Shown: positions 25,698-34,183 of the stretch, piece after piece | Layout: every line of letters begins with the position of its first letter | Numbering within the stretch: the stretch's first letter is position 1 | Origin: Planctomycetota bacterium | GTDB taxonomy: Bacteria; Planctomycetota; SZUA-567; H5-PLA8 | Assembly (NCBI GenBank): GCA_016200135.1 | Contig: JACQFI010000091.1 | Span: 62,001 to 126,000 of the forward strand | Length of the DNA: 64,000 nt | Direction: 5' to 3' | The notes under the pieces: generated by a model | Told to the model about the DNA's origin: nothing | The model's database searches: none | What the model saw: only the letters and a program-made list of their open reading frames with translations | Made by a program: the position numbers and the translations under genes

Positions 25698-27374
25698 ATG
25701 AGCTCCAGCAAATCCAAGACATCTAAAGTGCCTGAAAAAGGAAGTCCCGCTTCCAAGGGCGTGCGCGTCGAGGTCTTCGATACGACGCTCCGCGACGGGA
25801 CCCAGTCCGAGCACATCGCCTACTCGATCGACGACAAGATGGAGATCGCCCACGAGCTCGACCGCTTGGGCGTCGATTTCATCGAGGGCGGCTGGCCAGG
25901 CTCGAATCCCAAGGACATGGGCTTCTTCGAGCGCGCCCGCAAGGAGAAGTTTCAGCACGCGCGCGTCGTGGCTTTCGGGTCCACGCGGCACGCGAAGAAC
26001 AAGCCGTCCGAGGACCCCAACCTCAAGGCGCTGGTGGACGCGAACACGCCGGCGCTGATCATCTTCGGCAAGACCTGGGATTTCCACGTCACCGACGCGC
26101 TGCGCGTCTCGCTCGAGGACAACGTCGAGATGATCCGTTCGTCCGTGAAGTACCTCAGCGGGCACACGGGGGAGATGCTCTACGACGCCGAGCACTTCTT
26201 CGACGGCTACAAGCACAACCCCTCCTACGCCTTCAAGACGCTCGAGGCGGCGCTCGAGGGCGGCGCGAAGTGCCTGGTGCTCTGCGACACCAACGGCGGC
26301 ACGCTGCCGGAGGAACTCGGGCGCATCGTGGGCGAGGTGAAGAAACGCTTCGGCGGCGCGCGGCTGGGCATCCATCCGCATAACGATTCCGGCGTGGCCG
26401 TGGCCAACGCGCTCGCGGCCGTGGAAGCCGGCGCGACGCACGTCCAGGGCACGATCAACGGCTTCGGCGAACGCTGCGGCAACGTGGACCTGCTCCCCGT
26501 CATCGCGAACCTGCAGCTCAAGATGGGCTGCGACTGCCTGCGCGGGGCGGAGTCCCTGCGGATGCTCACCGAGATCAGCCGCTTCGTGTACGAGGTCGGC
26601 AATCTGCCCCTGCGCGACAACCAGCCGTATGTCGGGCGGAGCGCGTTCGCGCATAAGGGCGGCATCCACGTCAGCGCCGTGAACCGCAACAGCCGCACGT
26701 ACGAGCACGTCGATCCGGAAGCCGTCGGCAACAGCCGGCGCGTGCTCATCAGCGAGCTCAGCGGGCGCAGCAACCTCGTGGCTACGCACGGCGAACGCTA
26801 CGGCCTGAAGGAACGGCCGCAGGACCTCAAGAAGATCCTCGACCGATTGATGGATCTCGAGAACCAGGGGTACGTCTTTGAGGCCGCCGACGCGAGCTTC
26901 GAGCTGCTCGTGCGCAAGACCCTCGAGAAGCACCAGCCGTTCTTCAAGCTGCACGGCTTCCGCGTCTCGACGCGATCGGACGAGTTGGGCAACACGAGCA
27001 CCGAGGCGACGGTGAAGATCGAGGTCGCCGGGCAGGTCGAGCACACGGCCTGCGAAGGCAACGGCCCGGTGAACGCGCTCGACGGCGCGCTGCGCAAGGC
27101 GCTGGATACGTTCTATCCGGAACTGAAGGACGTCCACCTGACCGACTACAAGGTTCGCGTGACGAACTCGCGCGCCGCCACGGCCGCGAAGGTGCTCGTG
27201 ACCATCGTGAGCTCCGACAAGAAGGACCGCTGGACGACCGTGGGCGTGAGCGAGAACATCATCGACGCCTCGTGGCACGCGCTGGTGGATTCGGTCGAGT
27301 ACAAGCTCTACAAGACCCGCGGCGACGAACGGCCCGCGCGCAAGTCCGAGCGCCAGGTAGCCGTGAAGGCGTAG
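25698..27374 (+). CDS. cimA: (R)-citramalate synthase
   Basis: Condenses pyruvate and acetyl-CoA to citramalate, the threonine-independent entry to isoleucine. VFDTTLRDGTQSEHIAYS (27-44) carries the metal-binding Asp and catalytic Arg of the HMGL-like barrel; HPHNDSGVAVANALAAVEAG supplies the second metal-site His pair, and GTINGFGERCGN the C-terminal barrel signature. NRNSRTYEHVDPEAVGN and the following region are typical of CimA rather than LeuA. Residues about 400-530 form the LeuA-type allosteric dimer domain where feedback by isoleucine acts. Length 558 is near the family's 520-540. AAAGG lies 9-13 bases before the ATG. The structured leader upstream suggests control at RNA level. Confidence 0.93.
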   Translation: MSSSKSKTSKVPEKGSPASKGVRVEVFDTTLRDGTQSEHIAYSIDDKMEIAHELDRLGVDFIEGGWPGSNPKDMGFFERARKEKFQHARVVAFGSTRHAKNKPSEDPNLKALVDANTPALIIFGKTWDFHVTDALRVSLEDNVEMIRSSVKYLSGHTGEMLYDAEHFFDGYKHNPSYAFKTLEAALEGGAKCLVLCDTNGGTLPEELGRIVGEVKKRFGGARLGIHPHNDSGVAVANALAAVEAGATHVQGTINGFGERCGNVDLLPVIANLQLKMGCDCLRGAESLRMLTEISRFVYEVGNLPLRDNQPYVGRSAFAHKGGIHVSAVNRNSRTYEHVDPEAVGNSRRVLISELSGRSNLVATHGERYGLKERPQDLKKILDRLMDLENQGYVFEAADASFELLVRKTLEKHQPFFKLHGFRVSTRSDELGNTSTEATVKIEVAGQVEHTACEGNGPVNALDGALRKALDTFYPELKDVHLTDYKVRVTNSRAATAAKVLVTIVSSDKKDRWTTVGVSENIIDASWHALVDSVEYKLYKTRGDERPARKSERQVAVKA

Positions 27375-27485
27375 CCTATTGGGGCTCGGCCGCCGCCGTT
27401 CGCACGGAGACGGCCGAGCCTCATGACTTGACTTCCCCCCTGCCCTATGAGATTTAGGGGTTTTCCCCGGAGCCAGGTGTAACGC

Positions 27486-28901
27486 ATGTTCGACGGCATT
27501 CGCGAATCGCTCGACGGCTTCTTCTCCAAGATCCGCGGCAAGGGCGGGAAGCTCACCGAGCAGGACATCAAGGACGGCCTGCGCACGGTCCGCATGGCGC
27601 TGCTGGAGGCCGACGTCGCGCTGCCGGTGGTGAAGGACTTCATGACCGCGGTCTCGGAGAAGGCGGTCGGGGCCGAGGTCCTGCAGTCCGTCGAGCCCTC
27701 GCAGCAGATCGTCAAGATCGTCCACGACGAGCTGATCCGCTTGATGGGCCCGGGCGACTCCCAGGTCAACTTTCAGCCGGATGGCCCGACCGTGATCATG
27801 ATGGCCGGCCTCCAAGGCTCCGGCAAAACCACCACGACCGGCAAGCTCGCCAACCGCTTGAAGGCCAAGGGCCACCGGCCGCTGATGGTCGCCGCCGACT
27901 TGCAGCGCCCCGCGGCCATCGACCAGCTCAAGGTCCTCGGCGAACAGCTCGAGATTCCCGTCTACAGCGAGACCGGGCTCACGCCGCCGGATCTCTGCGC
28001 GAAGGCCGTCGAATTCGCGAAGCAGAACAAGCACGACATCGTCCTGCTCGACACCGCGGGCCGCCTGCACATCGACGACGCGTTGATGACCGAGCTGGCC
28101 GAGGTGCAGAAGAAGACGCAGCCGCACGAGGTCCTGCTCGTCGTGGACGCCATGGTCGGCCAGGACGCGGTGAACTCCGCCAAGGAGTTCGACGCGCGGC
28201 TGCCCATCAGCGGCGTGATCCTGACCAAGCTCGACGGCGACGCCCGCGGCGGCGCGGCGCTCTCGGTGCGCCAAGTCACCGGCAAGCCGATCAAGTTCGT
28301 GGGCGTCGGCGAGCGCCTCGATCGGCTCGAAGAGTTCCACCCCGAGCGCATGGCCACGCGCATACTGGGGATGGGCGACATCGTCAGCCTCGTCGAGAAG
28401 GCCCAGCAGGTCCTGGACAAGGACAAAGCCGCCGAGTTCCAGGACAAGATGGTGAAGGACCGGCTCACGCTGGACGACTTCCTCACCCAGCTCCGCGCGG
28501 TCAAGAAGATGGGCTCCTTCAAGGACCTGCTCGGCATGATCCCGGGCATGGCCGGCCTGAAGGACCTCGACGCCAGCGACGAACAGTTCGGCACCGTCGA
28601 AGCGATCATCTGCTCGATGACCGCCGAAGAACGCAAGAGCCCGCACGTGATCGGCACCAGCCGCCGCCAGCGCATCGCGAAGGGCTCCGGCTGCACCGTC
28701 AACGACGTCTCGCGCCTGCTCAAGCAGTTCGAAGAAGTCACCAAGCAGCTCTCGAGCTTCAGCAAGGCCGCCAAAATGGTGGACCGCATGATTCCCGGCT
28801 CGGCGCGGCCGGGCCAGCGCGTGCTCTCCGCCGACGACCGCAAAGAGATCAAGAAGCGCCGCAAGGCCGAGAAGCAGCGCCGCAAGGCCGGCCGCCGGTA
28901 A
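27486..28901 (+). CDS. ffh: Signal recognition particle protein Ffh
   Basis: The GTPase of the bacterial SRP, which delivers ribosomes making membrane proteins to FtsY. N domain: residues 1-85. G domain: GLQGSGKTTTTGKLA (108-122, P-loop), VAADLQRPAAIDQL, DTAGRLHID, TKLDGDARGGAALS and the FVGVGERLDRLEEFHPERM closing loop. M domain: from about 320 with GSFKDLLGMIPGM, then IICSMTAEERKSP and GSGCTVNDVSRLLKQF, the RNA-binding helix-turn-helix. Length 471 fits the family (450-490). A weak promoter candidate TTGACT-N17-GATTTA lies at 27428-27456. The 4.5S RNA was not found nearby. Confidence 0.97.
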   Translation: MFDGIRESLDGFFSKIRGKGGKLTEQDIKDGLRTVRMALLEADVALPVVKDFMTAVSEKAVGAEVLQSVEPSQQIVKIVHDELIRLMGPGDSQVNFQPDGPTVIMMAGLQGSGKTTTTGKLANRLKAKGHRPLMVAADLQRPAAIDQLKVLGEQLEIPVYSETGLTPPDLCAKAVEFAKQNKHDIVLLDTAGRLHIDDALMTELAEVQKKTQPHEVLLVVDAMVGQDAVNSAKEFDARLPISGVILTKLDGDARGGAALSVRQVTGKPIKFVGVGERLDRLEEFHPERMATRILGMGDIVSLVEKAQQVLDKDKAAEFQDKMVKDRLTLDDFLTQLRAVKKMGSFKDLLGMIPGMAGLKDLDASDEQFGTVEAIICSMTAEERKSPHVIGTSRRQRIAKGSGCTVNDVSRLLKQFEEVTKQLSSFSKAAKMVDRMIPGSARPGQRVLSADDRKEIKKRRKAEKQRRKAGRR

Positions 28902-29019
28902 CGAACTTAAGTCCAAAAGTCTGAACGTCGAAGGTCTAACGCAGTTTCAGAAATAGGGTGCGGTTTAGCGGCGCATTTTTGATGCTGCTGCTTTCCCCAT
29001 TGCGGCGCCTGCCTTTCTG

Positions 29020-29180
29020 TCCGTTGCTTGCCACCAGATTTATCTGGTGGACCCAAATTCACCCATGGTTCTTTAGCCGGGTTTCAGCCGGCTTGCACCC
29101 CCAGGAAGCCGGCCGAAGCCCGGCTGCTGCATATAAAATAGACCCGCCATCACCCGATAAGTCGGGTGGCAAGCAATGGA
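29020..29180. repeat. Nested palindromic element 1 (about 160 bp)
   Basis: Outer arms TCCGTTGCTTGCCACC (29020-29035) and its reverse complement (29165-29180, 15 of 16 match). Inside are three hairpins: CCACCAGAT-TT-ATCTGGTGG (29031-29050), a 20-base arm AGCCGGGTTTCAGCCGGCTT (29075-29094) with its reverse complement at 29106-29125 (18 of 20), and CACCCGA-TAAG-TCGGGTG (around 29152-29169). No coding capacity that I can support. Confidence 0.88.
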
Positions 29181-29227
29181 CAAGCCGCTCTTATTTTCAA
29201 GGATTTCGGATCAGATTACAAAATGCT

Positions 29228-29381
29228 CTAGTGTAGTGCCCCACGCTTCGTGAAGTTTTTCCCTCCCCCCTTGTGGGGGAGGGTAGGGAGGGGGGAAGCC
29301 GCGGGTTTGTCTACCACCCACCCTACCCTCCACCGCAAGGGGGGAGGGGGAAACGTCAACATTCGTGAGGCACTACACTAG
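29228..29381. repeat. Long inverted-repeat element 2 (about 154 bp), MITE-like
   Basis: Perfect 13-bp terminal inverted repeats: CTAGTGTAGTGCC (29228-29240) and GGCACTACACTAG (29369-29381). The arms continue inward as imperfect complements about 50 bases long, including TCCCTCCCCCCTTGTGGGGG on the left and CCGCAAGGGGGGAGGGGG on the right. No transposase. The two elements fill most of the 506-base gap between ffh and the convergent subtilase gene. Confidence 0.9.
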
Positions 29382-29407
29382 CTGCCAGGAGCCTTTGTTC
29401 GGCTTTC

Positions 29408-32400
29408 TTATTTGGCCGAGGCCGCCAGTGAGAAGTCCAGCGGCGCGACCTGGCTGGACGAGCCGTCCTTCTTGTACGCGCGCACAAGGAAGCGGTACTT
29501 GCGGCCCGCGGGCAGCGGGTCTTTGGGCTTGTACTTCGTATCGGTTAGGTCCGGGACGAGCAGCACTTGGCGGACCACGCCTTCCTCGCTGACATCCACG
29601 ACCATCAACTCGTAGAAATCCGCGCCCTGCACGGCCGACCACTCGAACGACGGCCGCACTTCGGCAATCTCGTCCAGCGGCGCCGCGGGCACGGGCATGT
29701 TGAGCGTGGCCGTGAGCTGGTCGGCCTTGTTGTTGGTAAGCTGGTCCGCGGCCGCGGGATTCTTATTCTTCTTTGGCTGCTGCTGAGGCCCGAACACGTT
29801 CGGCGGCTGCTGGTTCCTGCGCGAGTTGTTGTTGCCGCCGCCCGAACCGCCGCCGGTCGAGCCGCCGCCACCGCCGCCGTTGATCGGCTGGTTGACGAAG
29901 GCGTTGTTCGAGATCGTGAAGACGCCCGGCGCGCTGGCGGCGCTCACGTTGCCGCTCGAATTCTTGGCCGTCACCACCGTCTGGTAGGTCTTGCCGGGCG
30001 TGAGGGCGATGGGGATCAGCAGGGAATTCGAGGAGACACCGGTGGTCGAGTACACCGTGCCGCCGCCGACCAGACTCACCACCACGTCGTAGGTCTCCGC
30101 GCCGGTGATCGCCGTCCAGGAGAGCGTCGGCTGCGTGACGTTCACTGTGCCGAGCGGCGCGGTGACGGTGGGCGTGGCGAGTTGCTGGACGGTGAACAAT
30201 AAGTCATTGCTCCATGTTCCAGTGGAGCCTGCAATTGTTCTGGCTCGTACCTTCGCTCTGTAATTGTGAGCAATAGTAAGTGAAATTGGCGAAGTGTAGG
30301 AATTTACAAAACCTGCAAGAATATCTGCCTTTGAGATTATCCCAAGAGTGTTCGTAGTAAGATCGTCAACTTTAATTTCGTAAAGTTCTGCACCAGTTAC
30401 CATCGTCCACGAAAAAACCGGCTTCAGGTTATACGTTGGGTTTGACGGCGCAGTCATCGTAGGTGGAGACAGAGCGGGCGTAAATGCACCGCCAAGCAAA
30501 ACAAATGATTGAGTGATACTTGGAACTGAAGTCCCCTTAATCCGAATTGACCATTCTCCAGCAAGAGGACTGCTAGCAATGACCTGCTCGACAGTATCAA
30601 CTTTATTGGGACCGGCCGAAGTTGCTGCTGCTGGCGGTTTGTTCACATCTAAACCGAATGGAAAATGAACAACGCCAGCAGGGTCTTCCAATTCTAGATC
30701 TAAGTCATTAACTATGTCTGGTTGATTGCCAATTGTGCCAGGAGCATCTAGCCAAAGAAGAGTCACCTTGACTGGGAAGTTACTTGGTAACGTCACTTTA
30801 TATTCTTTTGTTCCCAAATTTGATACCGAGCCTTGTTGAATGCCTGCACCTAAATTGATGAAATCTACAGCGGCTTGAGCATCAACCGATCCGAAACCGT
30901 ATACATAGTTTGGTCCAGGATTTGGCCCGATATGCTCAGCCGTATGTATCAGAAGTCCCTTAATGACCAAAGGGTCGTCTGGAAAATTTCCAAACTTCTT
31001 TTTGTAGGCTTCGAGAAGGAGCGCTGTAATTCCAGTAGTGACGGGCGAAGCCATACTTGTTCCTGAATCTTGTTGATAGTCGGTATCGCCGGTTCCCCAT
31101 GTTGATTTCAAACTTAAGCCGTCCGCAACAACATCTGGTTTCACTCGGCCGTCATTTGCTGGTCCGGTAGAGCTAAAAATTGTGATGTTTTTGCTCGAGT
31201 CGATAGCCCCAACCGTAGTGATATTTTTGCTACAACCCCAATTACTTATGCAGAAATAATATTCTGAAATCATTTCTGGCATGTCAGGTGTGCTAAAAAA
31301 CTGTCCATCGTGACCGTTGTAGTTAAACGTAAATAATAGGGGATCGGGCGGAGGTGGATATGGATAGGTATCAGGATCAGCGATATCATTCCGATCGTTT
31401 CCTGCGGCTTTACAAACTACAAGTTTCTTATCAATTACCATTTGATCCCAAGCAGCCGCGATGTCGTCATAGTCCCCGAAAATATCGGTGGGATATACGA
31501 CAGTGCCGCTGAATTCTGACCCACCAACATAGCCCCATGAATTGTTATTGGTTATGCATGCATTGAAGTCTACGGCATTCGCGGCCTTATCCTCTGGTTC
31601 CGCTGTTCCGATGCCATTCAGACCAGGATCGAAATTATAGGAGAAGACTTTAGCTTGAGGCGCCATTCCCTGCGCACCTGCTCCAGGAATTGATCCTGTT
31701 GGATCAGCGATCATCGTGCCGCATACGTGTGTTGCATGATTGTCAAAAGAACCAGGACCAGGTTCATTGGTGTCGACAAGTGTTACTCGTGGAGTAAGCG
31801 CCTCGTGAGTTGTGCGAACTTTCCCACCATCTATTTCAGCGATGTTAATTCCATTTCCAAATAGGTTATATGGATTTTGATGGAGTGGAGTGACATTGTG
31901 AACGCCTTGTGCAACTTCGTTCTGAATTCCTGGAGGAGTACTAACGCGTCTAACCTGTCTAAGATCATAATCCAAAGTATGAGGAATATAATCTATGAAG
32001 CTTAGGTACGCGACTTCGGGCAGCGCGGCCAGCCGCGCGATCTCGTGGGGCGCCAGGCGCAGGATCGAACTGCCGTTGCGTTCGGCCAGCACGGGGTTCT
32101 GTGCCAGGCCGGCGAGCAACGCGGCGGGCTTTGCCACCGCGCCCGGCATCCATTCCACGGCCACCTTCACCGCGCGGCCCGCCATCACCGGGTCGGACGG
32201 AGCCTGAGCGCTCCCCTTCACCATGCGGAAGAGCGGCTGGTGGAGCTTGTCCTCGTCGAGCACCGGCGCGGCGCCGGCGACGAGCGGGTTATCCTTGATG
32301 CGGTCCCACGCGCCGGGTTCGAGCAGCGCGCGGTAGCTCTTGCCGGTGAACGGCCCGCCAAAGCGGCACCCTTGGGCCTCGAGCGCCTTCTTCTCGTCGT

Positions 32401-32752
32401 CCTTCAGCCAGCGCGTTACTTGCAGATAGACCTGTTCGCGCCCGCCGGTCTGCGTGAAATCCTGCTTAGGCAGCGGGAGCAGCCAGCGGTCCTTGAGCTT
32501 CACCACGCCGTCCTGCGCGGAGGCCGGCAGCGTCTCGAAGAACGCGCGCTTGGCGTTCGCATCGAAATACTTGGCGTGCTCGCCGCGCACGCTGTCCTTC
32601 ACCGCCACTTCACGCGCGGAAGCAACGGCCGGCGCAGCGGAGGTCGGTACGGGAGCATCCGCAGGCGGCCAGAAAGCCCATGCGCCCACCGTGGCAGCGG
32701 CCAACAGCAGGCAGACCACGCCCAGAATTCGGATGCCTCGATTTGACGGCAT
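29408..32752 (-). CDS. Secreted subtilisin-like (S8) serine protease with Fn3-like C-terminal domains
   Basis: 1114 residues from the start at 32752 (a GTG at 32800 is an alternative). A signal anchor (residues 7-27) is followed by a pro-region to about 255. The S8 catalytic domain has Asp308 (AEIDGGK), His342 (NHATHVCGT), oxyanion Asn452 (AAGND) and Ser566 (SGTSMASP). After a PPC-like beta region come Fn3-like repeats (LKPVFSWTMVTGAELYEIKV; TQPTLSWTAITGAETYDVVV; VRPSFEWSAVQGADFYELMV), with a Gly/Asn/Gln-rich linker before the last. Probably an extracellular or surface protease. The segment for residues about 255-850 is far poorer in GC (42-47% in lines I counted) than both ends (near 68%), so the gene looks mosaic. 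Confidence 0.93.
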   Translation of the reverse strand: MPSNRGIRILGVVCLLLAAATVGAWAFWPPADAPVPTSAAPAVASAREVAVKDSVRGEHAKYFDANAKRAFFETLPASAQDGVVKLKDRWLLPLPKQDFTQTGGREQVYLQVTRWLKDDEKKALEAQGCRFGGPFTGKSYRALLEPGAWDRIKDNPLVAGAAPVLDEDKLHQPLFRMVKGSAQAPSDPVMAGRAVKVAVEWMPGAVAKPAALLAGLAQNPVLAERNGSSILRLAPHEIARLAALPEVAYLSFIDYIPHTLDYDLRQVRRVSTPPGIQNEVAQGVHNVTPLHQNPYNLFGNGINIAEIDGGKVRTTHEALTPRVTLVDTNEPGPGSFDNHATHVCGTMIADPTGSIPGAGAQGMAPQAKVFSYNFDPGLNGIGTAEPEDKAANAVDFNACITNNNSWGYVGGSEFSGTVVYPTDIFGDYDDIAAAWDQMVIDKKLVVCKAAGNDRNDIADPDTYPYPPPPDPLLFTFNYNGHDGQFFSTPDMPEMISEYYFCISNWGCSKNITTVGAIDSSKNITIFSSTGPANDGRVKPDVVADGLSLKSTWGTGDTDYQQDSGTSMASPVTTGITALLLEAYKKKFGNFPDDPLVIKGLLIHTAEHIGPNPGPNYVYGFGSVDAQAAVDFINLGAGIQQGSVSNLGTKEYKVTLPSNFPVKVTLLWLDAPGTIGNQPDIVNDLDLELEDPAGVVHFPFGLDVNKPPAAATSAGPNKVDTVEQVIASSPLAGEWSIRIKGTSVPSITQSFVLLGGAFTPALSPPTMTAPSNPTYNLKPVFSWTMVTGAELYEIKVDDLTTNTLGIISKADILAGFVNSYTSPISLTIAHNYRAKVRARTIAGSTGTWSNDLLFTVQQLATPTVTAPLGTVNVTQPTLSWTAITGAETYDVVVSLVGGGTVYSTTGVSSNSLLIPIALTPGKTYQTVVTAKNSSGNVSAASAPGVFTISNNAFVNQPINGGGGGGSTGGGSGGGNNNSRRNQQPPNVFGPQQQPKKNKNPAAADQLTNNKADQLTATLNMPVPAAPLDEIAEVRPSFEWSAVQGADFYELMVVDVSEEGVVRQVLLVPDLTDTKYKPKDPLPAGRKYRFLVRAYKKDGSSSQVAPLDFSLAASAK

Positions 32753-33055
32753 AGCGGTTACGATGTACGCCCCCCGCAACGAACGCGATTTGAGTCCCAC
32801 TTAGTATGACCTATGAATCGGCTTCCCTGCTTCTTAATTCCAACAGTTTAAGGGGTACCAAGGATAAGGGAATGCTTGAATTGGGCGCGGAATCGACACC
32901 CAAACATATCCCTATCGCACTGGTGAACGCCCGTGGACAGACAGGAATGTCTGTCCTACCTTTGCTTGTCCTGCCATTGGGCTTTGCTATAGTCGGACTT
33001 CCTTTTGAGACCTGTCCGGTCCCAAGCGCGAACTCAAGTGGGGAGGTAGTATCCG
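32753..33055. other. Intergenic region with rpsP promoter and small hairpin
   Basis: 303 bases between the divergent subtilase and rpsP genes. It holds a perfect hairpin GGACAGAC-AGGAAT-GTCTGTCC (about 32936-32957) and, just after it, the rpsP promoter (listed separately). The rest (32801-32930) is of lower GC and shows no gene I can support. Confidence 0.7.
32966..32993 (+). promoter_or_regulatory. Sigma70 promoter of rpsP
   Basis: TTGTCC (32966-32971), 16-bp spacer, TATAGT (32988-32993). Predicted start near 33000, giving a leader of about 55 bases that contains the strong GGGAGGT ribosome site at 33041-33047. Confidence 0.68.
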
Positions 33056-33304
33056 GTGTTACGTATTCGAATGCAGCGGCTGGGCCGCAGGAACCGCCCG
33101 TTCTACCGCATCGTGCTGGCCGACGCGCGCACCAAGCGCCAAGGCGAGTACAAGGAGAACCTGGGCCATTACGACCCGCGCGGCGAGGACGACAAGAAGT
33201 ATCAGGTGAACGTGGAACGCGTGAAGCACTGGGTCGGGCACGGCGCCCAGATCTCGGACCGCGTCGCCAGCCTGATCAAGAAGCAGCTCGCCGGAAGCAA
33301 GTAA
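33056..33304 (+). CDS. rpsP: 30S ribosomal protein S16
   Basis: Small-subunit protein needed for 30S assembly. The N-terminus LRIRMQRLGRRNRPFYRIVLADARTKRQG (cited in parts: RMQRLGRRNRPFYRIV) is the S16 signature; GHYDPRG and VKHWVGHGAQISDRV complete the family pattern. Length 82 residues is normal. The start codon is GTG, with GGGAGGT 8 bases upstream. It heads the rpsP-trmD-rplS cluster. Between rpsP and trmD, where most bacteria have rimM, there are only 88 bases of repeat sequence. Confidence 0.97.
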   Translation: MLRIRMQRLGRRNRPFYRIVLADARTKRQGEYKENLGHYDPRGEDDKKYQVNVERVKHWVGHGAQISDRVASLIKKQLAGSK

Positions 33305-33307
33305 CCA

Positions 33308-33380
33308 GTGAGCAGTGGCCAGTCATCGGTAACATCGTACTGATCACTTCTGTTACTGCTTACTTCCGTTTACTGCTCGC
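33308..33380. repeat. Palindromic repeat in place of rimM
   Basis: GTGAGCAGTGGCCAGTCATC and following bases (33308-33333) match, in inverted orientation, 34755-34780 downstream of rplS at 23 of 26 positions. Within this copy, GTTACTGC...TACTGCTCGC (about 33352-33380) gives an imperfect hairpin partner. It fills the spacer between rpsP and trmD. Confidence 0.75.
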
Positions 33381-33392
33381 GGGCATTCAAGC

Positions 33393-34118
33393 ATGCGCGT
33401 GGATGTCGTCACGATCTTCCCCCCGATGTTCGAGGGGGTGATCTCGCAGGCGATGATCCGCATCGCGCGCGAGAAGGGCCTGCTCGAGGTCGCGCTGACC
33501 GATCTGCGCGACTATACGCTCGACCGGCATCGCACCGTGGACGACCGCCCGTTCGGCGGGGGGCCCGGGATGGTGCTGAAGGCCGAACCCGTGGTGAAGG
33601 CGGTGCGCGAGCTGCGAACGCGCCTGCCGGACCCGCCGGGAAGAGTTTTGCTGCTGTGCCCGCAGGGCCGGGTCTTCAGCCAGGAGTATGCGCGGGAACT
33701 TTCGCGCGAGCCGCGGCTGATTCTGCTCTGCGCGCGGTACGAGGGCTACGACGAGCGCATCGTGGAGTTGCTGAAGCCCGAACGCGTCTCGATCGGCGAT
33801 TACGTGCTCACCGGCGGCGAGCTGCCCGCGATGGTGGTGCTCGACGCGGTGACCCGGCTGCTGCCGGGGGTGTTGGGGGATGAAGCGAGCGCGGTCTGCG
33901 AATCGTTCTCTCCGGAGAACGAGGGTCTGCTCGAATATCCCCAATACACGCGGCCGGCGGAGTTCGAAGGCTTGAAGGTCCCCGATGTGCTGCTCGGCGG
34001 GGACCACGCGAAGATCGAGGCGTGGCGGCGCGCGCAGTCCGTGGAACGGACACGCGCATCCCGGCCGGATCTGTTCGAGAAGGGACGCGGGTCGGGTGGC
34101 GCGGGTCGAGGGGCCTGA
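33393..34118 (+). CDS. trmD: tRNA (guanine-37 N1) methyltransferase
   Basis: Methylates G37 next to the anticodon to prevent frameshifting; SPOUT-fold dimer, SAM-dependent. VDVVTIFPPMFEGV (3-16) is the TrmD start; DDRPFGGGPGMVLKAEP, LLCARYEGYDERIVE and SIGDYVLTGGELPAMVVLDA form the trefoil-knot SAM site. PQYTRPAEFEGLKVPDVLLGG near the C-terminus binds tRNA. 241 residues, normal length, with a Gly/Arg-rich end. No strong ribosome site is visible. Ends 65 bases before rplS. Confidence 0.97.
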   Translation: MRVDVVTIFPPMFEGVISQAMIRIAREKGLLEVALTDLRDYTLDRHRTVDDRPFGGGPGMVLKAEPVVKAVRELRTRLPDPPGRVLLLCPQGRVFSQEYARELSREPRLILLCARYEGYDERIVELLKPERVSIGDYVLTGGELPAMVVLDAVTRLLPGVLGDEASAVCESFSPENEGLLEYPQYTRPAEFEGLKVPDVLLGGDHAKIEAWRRAQSVERTRASRPDLFEKGRGSGGAGRGA

Positions 34119-34183
34119 CGCGGTTCTCAGAATTTAGGGATCAGGACTTTTACTCAGGACTACGTGGAAAGGCGGGGTGTGCG

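Noticed and set aside
25308..28916. A 1202-codon open frame on the minus strand
   Set aside because: It lies antisense to cimA and ffh, both unmistakable, and its translation is low-complexity (Arg/Ala/Leu/His rich) without domain motifs. High GC at third positions leaves the opposite strand free of stops.
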